In this document: positions 1 through 11,009 of the stretch, one piece after another
Position numbering within the stretch: position 1 is the first letter of the stretch
Layout of the letters: each line of letters begins with the position of its first letter
Origin: Gigaspora margarita
Taxonomy: Eukaryota > Glomeromycota > Glomeromycetes > Diversisporales > Gigasporaceae
Assembly (NCBI GenBank): GCA_009809945.1
Contig: WTPW01000786.1
Location: 219,533-283,532 of the forward strand
Direction: 5' to 3'
Length of the DNA stretch: 64,000 nucleotides
Position numbers and translations under genes: made by a program
The notes under the pieces: model-generated
The model's input: the letters and a program-made list of their open reading frames with translations, nothing else
Databases searched by the model: none
Told to the model about the DNA's origin: nothing

Positions 1-1595
1 AAAAAAAAAAAAAAAAAAAAACAAGTATGAGCCTCACTCAAAAGTTATTAGCGAAAGATAGGATAGACCAGGAAGAGGTTATTTCACCCTTGGTCTAGTG
101 GGTTTTCTATAACTTACTATTATGCAAGATACAAGATCAGTCTAATCTGGGTTTTGAAATAAAAGTTCAATAGCTAGCAAATTTGAACAAAAATAGTATC
201 AAGGAGCATTCAATACAAATTCTGATTTTAGTGTACACCGATGATACTTCATATATTGCCAATTCCAAAAAATACTTGCAACAGATATTAAAGATAGCAG
301 AAAGCTTTTTCAAATTAAATAACATAGAAATTAACACAAAGAAATCAGAGCTATTAGTATTAAATGTAGCCAGAAATAATGAAAATGAGCTGAGCATAAA
401 AAGACTAGAGGTGGAGTTTGGCCCCAAAAATGAAAAGGTACTAGCTAAATAGAGAGATGAGACTATTAGATTCCTGGGTGTTTGGTTATCTAAAAAGCCA
501 AACCAAGTACATACTACAAGAATAATAAAAAAAGAGATACAGATGACCACCAGATTATTAAACAGGAAAGGTGTATCTCTAGCACAGATAGTATATATCA
601 ATAATAGAGTTCTATTGCCATGAATTGAATATCAGGTGCAATACTATCTGTTAGCAAAGTATATTTGTGATAGGTTACCAAGTCTGATTTTAAGAACAAT
701 TAAAAATAAAGCAAAGATGGCTATTACTATCGCAAACTCTATTCTGACATATAAGAACATCATGGGACTAAGGACTATATAGCAAACTCAAATGTTAAAT
801 CACGTGACAAAGCTAAGAGTAAGGATAAATGATGCAGAAGCTATGGGTGAAACGACCTGGCTAAGAATAAAACAAGGACAATTAAATTATAAAAGTAAGG
901 CCTGTATAACAGATCTTGATAAGGATAGGCTATCATTGATAAAAGTTTTACAGAATTTGGTATACAAGATTATAAAGGAAGCATGAACGTTGAACATATT
1001 ATTAAGATCCAAGAAATTAAGCAAAAATCTATACATCAGTGCAGAAAGCCAAGAGATTGTTCCCTTGCTAAGTATGAAAGCTTTATATAGTTTTACTAAT
1101 AAAAAGAAGATGAGAATCATAGTAGTAGAACAGCTGTTAGATGAGTCACACTCTAATTTAATAAAATAGGACTAGTTAAAAAAATATAAATTGAATATAG
1201 CAAGAGAAAAGAAACCTCTATAGTTTGAGGAGCTAAAAAGAAGCCTATTAGAAGAACCTAGTTCACAGAAATTAAAACCAAAGTGGCAACAAACCATAGT
1301 AAACCACCTAGTACCAAGAACAGACCTTCTCAAAATCAGTACAAACAGAAGAATAAAGGAATAGGTAGTCGTCAAAAACAAGAAAATAACAGAATTTGGC
1401 AAAGTTCTGAGAAAAAGTAACAAAGAGAGCATAGAAATAGAACATTGGTGCAAGAAGAAAGAAGGTACAACACAACAAGTTAGATTCAGAAAGTGTCATA
1501 GCTGCTATATAAATGACCGATCTAGCTCCACTAATGCTCAATATATTTTCCAGTGACATTTAAGAAGCAAACAACATGCACTATATAGGAGTTGA
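1..1595 (+). pseudogene. LINE-1 relic: reverse transcriptase and connector region
   Basis: This is the RT part of a non-LTR retrotransposon polyprotein, 5'-truncated at the window edge. One reading frame (codons starting at positions divisible by 3) runs from about 60 to 1556 without a frameshift. It shows an IDQEEVISPL block (usual IDQGE), then the catalytic box VYTDDTSYIA near 230-260, a KKSELLVLN block, FLGVWLSKK near 470, and the thumb motif VYINNRVLLP near 590. A CHSC zinc-like pair lies near 1491-1502. The frame is broken by eleven stops, eight TAG (96, 171, 450, 780, 1167, 1173, 1221, 1362) and three TGA (621, 984, 1554), with no TAA. Several fall at expected tryptophan positions. The second Gly of the IDQGE motif is Glu. 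It continues into the RNase H remnant downstream. Assignment to a LINE family is secure; the subfamily is unknown. Confidence 0.85.
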
Positions 1596-2300
1596 TTGAA
1601 AAGAAGTAAGAATAAGAAGAAGTAGCATTAGAAATTCCTATAGAAAGTTTTGATAAAAAGAAAGACAAAGTGCAGTTGACTGAGACTGTGTCCTGCAACT
1701 CCAATATACAAAAACCTACAATTGTACTAGCACCATGCAAAGAAGAATGGATCAATACAAATATAGAAAGTTCAGAGGCAATAAACAAACTGAAGACAAT
1801 AGTACAGAAGATGCAAGGGAACAAAGTTCTAAATATCTATACAGATAGTTTTTTAAAACAGCCAGATGGTGCATTAGATCATAGAAAAATGGGCTATGGC
1901 TAGGTAGTATACATGAATGATAATAGAAAAGAAACTATAATCACAGAATTTAGTAGATTAATAAAAGATTGGCCAACTGTGACCAGAGCTGAATTAGATG
2001 CTATCTGGTCAGCCTTAATAGTGGTGACCAATAAAAGCAAGAGTAACTATATACTCAAACAGTAGTGAGGCCCTGAAAAATATACAAATGGCCAAATTAC
2101 TTAAGAAAACTCAAGAAATATTAAAGGCCAAAAATACTAGTCTGCTACTACAAATACAAAAGATAATAGAATTAAAAGAGATAGAATTACACCTGGTTAA
2201 AATCAAAGGGCATAGTGGCAACTTAATGCATGACAGAGCAGATGCATTAGTGAAAAAAGATACAATTGGAACAAATATTATTACTCCCAAATGGCCATGA
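1596..2300 (+). pseudogene. LINE-1 relic: RNase H domain
   Basis: This is the C-terminal RNase H of the LINE polyprotein, which removes the RNA strand of the hybrid made during retrotransposition. The first catalytic Asp is kept in IYTDSFLK near 1836-1860. A Glu lies in TRAELDAIWSAL near 1984-2018. The third acidic site reads IYSNSSEAL near 2048-2074, an Asp-to-Asn change. The last Asp is in MHDRADALVKK near 2227-2259. The frame contains TAG stops, for example at 1903 after GYG where Trp is expected, and one frameshift near 2030-2045. A charged linker at 1596-1800 connects it to the RT. Two G-to-A type lesions make it catalytically dead. Confidence 0.8.
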
Positions 2301-2530
2301 ACCAAATTAAATAAAATAAAATTAAACTGAAACAATATGAGAATAGATAACCCCTCAAGAACTTTTGTAATATGCTTAATATCTAATATTCTCAAAATTG
2401 AATGGATAGCTATCGCAAACATGAGGATATGGATGTTAAATAGAGAAGAAACAACTAATAATATAGATTAGGAAACAATCTAGAAAAATATAGACAAGGT
2501 CAAAGGCAAAAACTATAGAAGTTCTAAAGA
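2301..2530 (+). pseudogene. LINE-1 relic: segment after RNase H
   Basis: The LINE frame continues past RNase H with internal stops (TGA near 2298 and 2329, TAG near 2469 and 2481) and ends where a MITE is inserted at the TAA of 2531-2533. The sequence beyond the MITE resumes the same protein. Confidence 0.55.
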
Positions 2531-2533
2531 TAA

Positions 2534-2686
2534 GAGAAGTGATAAAAATCAGGTGATTTTTTAGAGGGAAAGGGGGGTAAAAAATGTTGAAATTATATAT
2601 AGGAACCTGACCAAATCTATATTAAAGAGGGGGAGAGAGGGGTAGGCCTCTAATAAAAAATAATCAGATAATTAATAATATAGCCC
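2534..2686. mobile_element. PIF/Harbinger-like MITE, family A copy 1
   Basis: A 153-bp element flanked by TAA on both sides (2531-2533 and 2687-2689), the TWA-type duplication of PIF/Harbinger elements. The ends are imperfect inverted repeats of about 25 bp with core GTGACA..AATCA. Internal G-rich tracts (ggggggtaa, gggggagagg) recur in the copies at 36314, 38410 and 61731. It has no coding capacity. It splits the LINE-1 relic. Confidence 0.8.
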
Positions 2687-2689
2687 TAA

Positions 2690-3169
2690 TAGGAACTGGA
2701 TCTATAAAATAAAATGTCTAAATAACCTGCTACCTACACTCAGTGTGCAAAAGCAAAGAAAAAATAGGCTATATAAAAAAAACATTTGCAGAGTTTGTTT
2801 AAAAAAAAGCAAGATACCAAACTATCTAGCAGAATGCTCAATGCTAGATACGGTATAGTCTATAATAGAAAAAGAATGTATAGAACTAATTGTGGAAAAT
2901 GGCATGCATAGTAGAGAATATAACAAAGAGCTAGCAACCTCGCTTTTTGAAATTTCTAAAAATGAAAAAATCATAAGCAGAACAGAAATGTTCAGAGGTA
3001 TAATCACAACTGAAAAAGTAAAAAAAATAGCTATCATGACCCAAAAGATAAAAGCGGCCAAGACCTTAGTACATGATATAGTAATCCTGGCACAGAATCA
3101 TTTTATAGAACATATATAGAAGTTTAGATGTAAGCTAACAGCTAAGTAGAAAGAAAAGATGGGTATTAA
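2690..3169 (+). pseudogene. LINE-1 relic: C-terminal zinc motif and tail
   Basis: The LINE frame resumes after the MITE. A block LNNLLPTLSVQKQR is followed by CRVC-x9-Y-x3-C near 2789-2842, the C-terminal LINE zinc motif whose His appears as Tyr (a CAC-to-TAC type change). A helical, lysine-rich tail follows (MENGMHSREY... near 2898 to IEHI at 3116). The frame runs into the target site of the Mutator-like element at 3170-3179 and resumes at 5281. Confidence 0.7.
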
Positions 3170-3179
3170 CAACGTGACC

Positions 3180-5270
3180 GACAGATACAGGGTGTAGATA
3201 AGATTTTCTGAGTCATGTGATCAATCGATCTCCGGGCTAGGTCGGGGTCATGTAATCATGTGAGCACTTTCCTGTTTTACAAATCAACATAAAAAAATAA
3301 ATACACAGATCACTTTTTTTTTTTTAACCAATCCTTTTTTTTAATATCGCTGTTTTGTTGGTATCGTCTTTGGTTTTATCTTTTGTATTATTATTGGTTG
3401 CAATTGCTATTGTCATGTTTAGGTAAGTCATTTCACTAGTGGCAGTTTACTTTTTTTTTCTTTTATTGTCATTTTGTTGTGTCTTTGAGTTTCTTGTACC
3501 ACTGTTTTATTTGTAGTGTTTCATTTTCTTTTTTTCTATAGAGTTGTCATTTCTTTTACAGTTTCTCTTGCCGTTTATCTTACTATTTCTCTTGCTGTTT
3601 CTCTTGCCATTTCTCTTACTATTTTTTTTGCTGTTTCTCTTGCTGTTTCTCTTGCCATTTCTCTTGCTATTTCTCTTGCTGTTTTTCTAGGTATCGTGGC
3701 GCTATAATTTGATGTTAATGGGTGGGTTAGTGTTAAATAAGAGATAGGGTTAGAGGTTAGATTGTAGTATTAGTACAGGTTGCTGTTTCTCTTACCATTT
3801 CTCTTGCTATTTCGCTAGGTATTGTAGCACTGTAATTGATGTTAATGGGTAGGTTAGTGTCAGATAAGGGATAGGCTTAGAGGTTAGATTGTAGTATTAG
3901 TGCAGGTTTAGTATAGAAATAATTATATAAATAAAGATAATTATAAAAATAAATAAAATTAATATAAGAGGATTTAAAGAAAAAAAAAAAACAATTCAAA
4001 ATAAAATAAATCTGAATCTAAAGACAAGGTTTAATTATCCTCTCGAATAATTGGTGTGTTGGTTGTTCCAATAATTTTTTTCTAAAATTAAAATAAATAA
4101 TTTATTAAATAGTTTTTTTAAATAAAATAAATAAAAAGAATTAAAAAAAAAAACATTAAATTAAAATAAAAAAAGAAAAAAATTAAAATGAATTAAAAAA
4201 AAAATAAAAAAATTAAACAAATTAAAATAAAATAAATTATAAAAAATTAAAATGAATTAAAAAAATAAAGTTAAAATATTAAAAAGAAAAAATTAAATTT
4301 ATTTGTTTTTTTTTAATTCATTTTAATTTTTTTTTATTTTTTTATAAATTGCGATCTAGTATAAAACGAATTAAAAAAAAATAAAAAAAATTTAAAAATT
4401 TTAATTTTTTTTTTAATGTTTTACCTTTTGTTAATTATTTTTTATTTAATATTTTTTTAAATTATTTTAAAAACTTGTTTTAATTTAATTAATTCATTTT
4501 ATTTATTTTATTTAAAAAAATTACTTTATTTATTTTAAATAAATTATTTATTTCTTTATAGATAAGGCGTCAATACGATCCAAATAGAACTATTATGCAT
4601 TTAAGTAAGAATATGTTAAACAATTAGCATGGCTAAAAAAATTCTTCAGATTTAGATTTATTTTTATTTTTTTATTTTTTTTATTTAAATCCTTTTATAA
4701 TAATTTTATTTATTTGTATTTTATATTATCTTCATTTATATAATTATTTCTATACTATCATATCTAAAACTAAACCCGCACTAATACTAAACTTTACAAT
4801 CTAATCTTTAACCCTAACCTATCCTTTATCTAACACTAACCCACTCATTAACATCAATTACAGTGCCATGATACTTAGCGAAACGGTAAGCAAAATGGCA
4901 AGAGAAACAGCAAGAGAAATGATAACACTATAGAAAAAAGAAAATGAACACTACAAATGAAACGGCGATACAAGAAACTCAAAAACACGATGAAATGACA
5001 ATAGAAGAAAAAAAGTAAACTGCCACTAGTGAAACAACTTATCTAAATGCAACGCAACTAATGATAAAACAAAAGATAAAACCAAAAATGATACCAATAG
5101 CAACAACACGAACAGTGATGTTAAGATTGGTTAAAAAAAAAGTAATCTGTGTATTTTTTTTATATTTATCTGTGAAACAAAAAAGTGCTCATGTGATTAC
5201 GTGACCAGACCTAGCCCAGAGATCAATTGGTCATGTGATCCAAAAAATCACACCTACATCCTGGCACTCT
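3180..5270. mobile_element. Mutator-like (MULE-type) non-autonomous element with long TIRs
   Basis: A 2,091-bp element flanked by the exact 10-bp direct repeat CAACGTGACC (3170-3179 and 5271-5280). The arms at 3180-about 4020 and about 4645-5270 are long inverted repeats; shared blocks include gggctaggtc, aatcatgtgagcac and ttagaggttagattgtagta. Duplications of 9-11 bp with TIRs of hundreds of bp are typical of Mutator elements. There is no transposase. The left arm is longer because of a TTTCTCTTGC(TG/CA) microsatellite at 3540-3690 and an internal duplication of about 90 bp (3690-3778 and 3816-3908). It interrupts the LINE-1 reading frame, which continues on both sides. Confidence 0.85.
4021..4644. 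repeat. AT-rich core of the MULE-like element
   Basis: About 620 bp of A/T runs (aaattaaaatgaatt and its complement aattcattttaattt) forming weak palindromes. I see no gene in it. Confidence 0.6.
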
Positions 5271-5280
5271 CAACGTGACC

Positions 5281-5860
5281 AGAGAGACAAATAAAAGAAT
5301 AATAGTAGATCACAAAAAACAGAAATTAACAAGAAGGGCAAAGGAAAGCAAGTCCTAAGATCTGAAAACTTTGATACAGATCCAAAAATAGCAAGTCCCA
5401 AACGAAAGAAAACACAAAAAGAAAATAAAAAAATGAAGACCCCCAACAAGAAGGCTCAGATAACACAAAGGAAAAAAAGGAAAAAAAAAGACCAAGATAG
5501 AAATAGAAAGACTACATAAAGAAACATTAAGAAATTGAATAGAAGGGAGTAAATTGCTGAAGTGGCTTTCTATTTGTAAACAAAGATCAAGTTATAAGCA
5601 ATTTTGATATGGCATTTAGCAACCGGTCATTGATAGTTAAGGGTTTTAACTCTTATTTGTATAAGAGTCCTTGGCCTAAACAAAAAGCTATAATGGCAGA
5701 TTGCATTGGACATTAAGTTTAGTAAATCTTTATTAAGCAGGACGTGATAATACATATATAACTATTGTGTAACTACATGTATTTTGTTCAATAATAAATA
5801 AAGATAAGATTGCTTATAAAAAAATATATATTATATATTATATTATATATAGGACCTGAT
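5281..5860 (+). pseudogene. LINE-1 relic: 3' tail
   Basis: Directly after the MULE target duplication the LINE frame resumes (NNVT then RETNKRIIVDHKK) and stops at TAA near 5357. A lysine-rich, stop-riddled stretch follows to about 5560, then a non-coding 3' segment (5560-5860) ending in an AATAAA-like and A/T-rich stretch that may be the LINE 3' terminus. A similar lysine-rich tail follows the LINE relic at 50950-51370. Confidence 0.5.
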
Positions 5861-6239
5861 AATTGCTCTACTCCCACCCCCCTAAAAAATTAGCTGATAA
5901 ATAGTGCTCCTTCTAGTTTATTAAATATAAAATATCAAATACAAGAATAATTTGTAAAGAAATAAAAATAAAAACAAAATCTAAAAAAAAAGAAACAGAA
6001 CTTTAAAAAAAGAACAGAAACAAAAGAGAAATTGGGCTTTTAAAAAAAAAAAAAAAGAAAGAAAGAAAAAAGGAATCGAACTTTAAAAAAGAAAAGAAAA
6101 AAAGAAAAGAGAAATTGAATCTACTTTATTTTGAAGAGAAAGAAGATTTATATATTTTTTGAAAACTTAGAATAACAAGATAGCAAAACAATAAGATAAC
6201 AAAACAATAAGCTAATAAAACAATAAGACAATAAAATAA
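5861..6239. repeat. Purine-rich and ATAAGACAATAAA low-complexity DNA
   Basis: No gene seen. The stretch contains a short C-rich patch at 5870-5885, A/G-rich runs at 5970-6130, and an AACAATAAGATAAC-type repeat at 6180-6239. That repeat continues after 13005, marking the original target of the compound element 6240-13004. Confidence 0.6.
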
Positions 6240-6289
6240 GGGTAGTGACAGATATTATGTAATATTTTAGGGGGTAGGGATAAGCCCAA

Positions 6290-6894
6290 TTTACTTATTT
6301 GTGCAGGTAATACAAACCTAGAAAAGAAATTTAATGCAAAAATAAACTAAGTTTGTGAAATTAAAAATTTAAAGTTAGAGTCTTAATATTAAAAGCTATA
6401 GGGTTAAAGCAAGGTTGGCAAATTTATCTATTGGAATGAATGGAAAACAGCTCCATTAGTATCACTCCATTGCTCCATTGAGAATAATTTGCAAATAGAG
6501 CCAATGAAAACCAACTAATTTATAATATAGTATTGTTAATAATTATTAACTAATTCTATTACCCATATGCACTTATTTGTGCAGGTAATACAAATTCAAA
6601 AAGGTAAATTATTCAATCAGAGAACATAAAATATAATGATCCCAGATCAGCCTGACATTTAAGCAAAGTGAAAAAAAAACACAAAAAAAAATATAAAAAG
6701 AGAAAATACAAAAAAACAAGTATATAAATCTGTCTTAGTACACTAATTAAAAATAATAGAAATAAAATTTTATGGTATCACTTTAATCCAGGGTTGGCAA
6801 TGAATATACTTCATTAAAAAAAATTGTTAATCAATGGAGCCAATAGAACCAATAGAACTAATGGAGCCAATGAAGCCAAGCCCAACATCTGCAA
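6290..6894. repeat. AT-rich insert, no gene seen
   Basis: Contains the block cttatttgtgcaggtaatac twice (near 6291 and 6570) and repeated ggttggcaa/ccattgga segments near 6412-6480 and 6788-6870. I see no coding sequence. Confidence 0.4.
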
Positions 6895-9140
6895 AAAAAA
6901 ATATGTATAAACCTCTACAAGTTTTCACACAGGGTAAACTTACAAAAACTTACGATTAGTTCAGAGAATTATACAGATTATGTAGGGGTAATAATTACGA
7001 AAGTTTATGCTATAGTAACTTCGGAGTATTATGGAGGTGTAATAATTACGAATATTTATAGCATAGTAAATTTGAAATTGATATATATCGATTACTAACC
7101 AAGTTAGATACCCATCACCTGAACGTTTTAAGGTTTTTGCAAGTTTTTGCAAGTTTTTGCAATTTATTATAAAAATTTTTTTTATTTATTTTGTTATTAT
7201 AAATTATTTTAAATTAAATATACAATATTCGCAAGTTTTCGCAATTTAATATAAAATTTTATTTTTTTATTTATTATATATTATATTTTAAATATTATAT
7301 ATTTTATTATATATTATTATAAAAAAAAATGACAAAAAAAATAAAACCAAAAAAAAACGAAACCAAAAAAAAAATAACGAAAAAAAAATGAAAATGAAAA
7401 AAAATAAACTATTATATTCGCTTATATTTGCTTATATTTGCTCATATTTGCTACTTCTTGCAAAGTGCCAGAGAAGTTAGAATTTGTGTTCTTGTAAAGT
7501 ACCAGAATAGTTACGTCATTTCTTGCAAAGTTCTGAAGTAAAAAAAAAGAAAACAAACAAAAACAAAAAACGAAACTGAAAAATAACGAAAAAAAAACAA
7601 AAATAAAAAAAATAAACTATTATATTTGCTTATATTCGCCCATATTCGCCCATATTAGCTTATATTTGCCCATATTCGCTACTTTTTGCAAAGTGCCGGA
7701 GAAGTTAGAATTGGTGTTCTTGTAAAGTGCTAGAATAGTTACGTCGTTTTCTTGCAAAGTTCTAAAAGAAGTAAGGAATAAATAAAATAAAATAAAATTA
7801 AAAAAATAAGTAAAAAAAAAGAACAAAAACAAAAAACAAAACTGAAAAAAATAACAAAAAAAAAATGAAACCAAAAAAAATAAACTATTACATTCGCTTA
7901 TATTCGCTCATCTTCGCTTATGTTTGCACATATTTGCTTATAGTCACTTATATTCGCTTATATTCGCTTCTATTTGCTACTTTCTAAAAAAAATAGTAAA
8001 GAAGTAAAAAAAACAAAAAAAAACTAGAAGTGTTAGTGTTATACCACCCTGTACAAATGCAAGAGAAATAAGAAAAATCACCCAATACGACCCCTAACGA
8101 ACGCAAGAGAATGAGCAAGACCACCCTGTATGAATGCAAGAGAAACAAGCAAGACTACCCTATATGAACGCAAAAGAAGAAAAACAAATGGACCACCCAC
8201 AACAATACTATTTACAAGAACACCAAGAGAGATAAAGCCATTCCACAAGAACAACAACGATACCAGCTAGCGACAATACCAACAACGACACCAACAATGA
8301 CACTAACAATGACACCAACTACAACACACCAACTAGAACAACACCAGTGTGTTGCCTAGCGCAAGGTGTCAGAAAGTCGCTAGATTTCTTGCAAAGTGTC
8401 AAAAAGTGTTTTTTGTAGAAATAAAATAAAAAAAATTAATAAAAGAAAAAAATACAAAAAAAAATGAAAAAACAAATGAAACAAAATGATACTAAACGAA
8501 AGGAAATGAAAGGAAATAAAACAAAAAAAAAACAAAACAAAAATGAAAAACAATGTAAAATTGATAGAAGATCTAAATTATAAATAAAAAAATAAACAAA
8601 GATTTAATCTGATCTTGTACTATAATCATCGAAACATTTCGAAACATTTCGAAAATATTAGTCAAACGCGTCCTTAGTATGACCCAGAATACAGATCTAC
8701 TGATCCAGCTTGGTTTCCCAGTCCTAAAATATTTTGAAACATTTCGAAAATATAGTCCAATGTGCGATTGGTATAATCAGGTTACAGACTAGTTCGAACT
8801 ATTTCGAAACTACTAATGAATACAATAAAACAATTATGCGTTATATATCGCAATCAATACAAAAATTGGAAAAGAGAAAATGACTATAAAATTTTTATGT
8901 AAATTTATAATTTTCTTACATACCATAAGAAAATTGTAAAGTTACATAACATTTTTACATAAATTTACAATTTTTTTACACACTATAAGAAAATCGTAAA
9001 TTTACGTAAAAATTTTATATAAATTTACGATTTTCTTATGTACTGTAAGACTTGTATAGTTTTATACTAAATCCTACGTAAGTTTACAATTTTTTTACAT
9101 ACTGTAAAAACTTGCGCAAGATTACGCATATATAAATTTA
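6895..9140. repeat. 2.2-kb dispersed repeat, copy 1
   Basis: This stretch aligns from end to end, in the same orientation, with 46345-48625. It starts with aaatatgNataaacctct, passes through runs of TTCGCTTATA and CTTGCAAAGTGCC units, and ends with tandem units built on aaatttacaattttcttac and its near-complement. Poly-A interspersed with AAAAACAAAA fills the middle. No protein is encoded. The element type is undetermined; I see neither clear TIRs nor LTRs. Confidence 0.65.
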
Positions 9141-9706
9141 CTGATGAATATCTTATGTTACATATATATATTATATAATTCTATATATAATATAATATAT
9201 TACTAATAAATTAAAACTTTGAGCATTAAATAAACTTATTTAAAATATAATAATATATCAAAATGATGTATTTTTTGGTTCTAAACAAGTTTGGTTAGTG
9301 CTAAATATTATGTTTAATTAGTAAAATTTTGCATAATACAGAATTTTTTATATTTTTATTAGTAAAAATATAGAAAATTCTGTATTGTAAATTTTTGCTC
9401 TAAGTAAACTTGTTCAGTACCAAAAAATATATTATTTCAGCATATATATTTTTTTAAAATTTTCTTAATTTTTTAAATTAAAATGAAAAAAATGCATTTT
9501 TAATAAAAATTTGCCAATTTTACTCATCTTTATTTAAAAAATTAAAAGAATTAAATAATTATATGCCACAATAATGTAATTTTTAGTGCTAAACAAGTTT
9601 ACTTAGAGCTAAGAGCTATCTCTTAAACCATATTTCAGGCAAATTTGCCTGGAAAATTAAATAATTTTTTAAATAAAACAAAAATTTATTAAGAATATAA
9701 AGTATA

Positions 9707-10025
9707 CCGTATATGTCCGAAAATAAGCTACTACCTAAAATAAGCTACCCTCCTGATTTTTTTCAAAAATCTTAAAAAACCTGTTAGCAGTTGCTACATA
9801 TAAAAGTCTAAATTTTACTAAGTAAACCTCAAAAGTGCCATTAAGTAAAGTTGTTCAGAACATTAAAATATACTTACAGTAAATATTTGGTGTTATTTGG
9901 ACAACTTTTTATTAGTATGTTTTTTAATTTTTTCAAAAATCTCTAGATTTTGAAAATAAGCTACTTCACGTTTTTTTGTGTAATTTTTTGGCCAAAAAGG
10001 TAGCTTATTTTCAGACACATACAGT
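9707..10025. mobile_element. 319-bp TA-flanked MITE, copy A
   Basis: Begins CCGTATATGTCCGAAAATAA and ends with the near inverted complement (ttattttcagacacatacag). TA flanks both ends (9705-9706, 10026-10027), as in Tc1/mariner-type elements. It has no ORF. It is inverted relative to copy B at 10451, which has exactly the same length. Confidence 0.8.
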
Positions 10026-10450
10026 ACTTTCTATATAAAATATTTTTTTTAAAATATATTTTATAAACTTTTTTAGAAAAATTTTTAAAATTATTAGAAA
10101 CTTTTATACAATAAAATTTTAAAGTTTTTATTTAAAAATTTTTACTATAAAATTTTTTTTTAACTTTTCTTAAATTTTATATGTTCCTGTCTATAAAAAA
10201 ATTTTCACTTCTAATACAAGTCTTAATTTTTACAAGTAAATCACAAAAGTTGTAATAATAAAAGTTGTAATCCATTTTATAAACTACAATATGTTAAAAA
10301 CAAGAGCTAGAGCTAATATTTATAGAGTTCGCCAAGAATTAGTGATAATTTTTTTTGGTTAAAATTGTTTTTTAAAAATTGTCTATTTTTAGCTTATAAA
10401 CAATTTATACTTTTTTTTTATAATATAAAATTAAATTTTACTAAAATATA

Positions 10451-10769
10451 CCGTATGTGTCCGAAAATAAGCTACCTTTTTTGGCCAAAAAATTACACGA
10501 AAAAACGTGGGGTAGCTTATTTTCGAAATATAGAGTTTTTTGAAAAAATTAAAAAACGTACTAATAAAAAGTTATCCAAATGACGCCAAATTTTTACTAT
10601 AGGTGTATTTTGATGTCCTGAACAAGTTTACTTAATGGCACTTTTGAGGTTTACTTAGTTAAATTTAGATTTTTATATGTAGCAACTGCTAACGGTTTTT
10701 TTAAGATTTTTGAAAAAAATCAGAGGGGTAGCTTATTTTAGGTACTAGCTTATTTTTGGACATATACGG
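10451..10769. mobile_element. 319-bp TA-flanked MITE, copy B
   Basis: Reverse-oriented twin of copy A, flanked by TA (10449-10450, 10770-10771). The element copy at 60112-60768 lacks this insert. The sequence around 60239-60250 reads straight through aaggat-TA-tattttag, matching the two flanks here with a single TA. Confidence 0.85.
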
Positions 10770-11009
10770 TAATCCTTATTTTCAAATATTATTAAATAAA
10801 ATTTTATTTTAATATTTTGATTTTTAAACAAAGTAGATCATAAGCATATTTATAGTATTTTTCCAGGCAAATTTGCCTGGAACAGTCTACAGATTAAAGG
10901 ATAATTTATTATTTAAATTTTCATGCAGAATTTTAATAATAAATTATAACTTTAAGCTATAAGTAATCTTGTTAAGCACTAATAATTATATTATTACAGT
11001 ATATAGTTA

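Larger units (their letters stand above)
9619..10901. mobile_element. CAAATTTG-hairpin element, copy 1, flanked by TA
   Basis: The ends are TCTCTTAAAC and its approximate complement GATTAAAGGA, flanked by TA (9617-9618 and 10902-10903). Just inside each end is the perfect 16-bp palindrome CAGGCAAATTTGCCTG. The copy at 60112-60768 is the reverse complement of this one without the two 319-bp inserts. It is inserted in one palindromic satellite unit, whose halves lie on either side. Confidence 0.75.

Noticed and set aside
3516..3707. A 63-codon ORF of repeated Ser/Leu/Ala/Val peptides
   Set aside because: It is the translation of the TTTCTCTTGC microsatellite in a transposon arm.
10365..10583. 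A 72-codon ORF
   Set aside because: It runs from AT-rich sequence into the terminus of the 319-bp MITE and has no counterpart in copy A.
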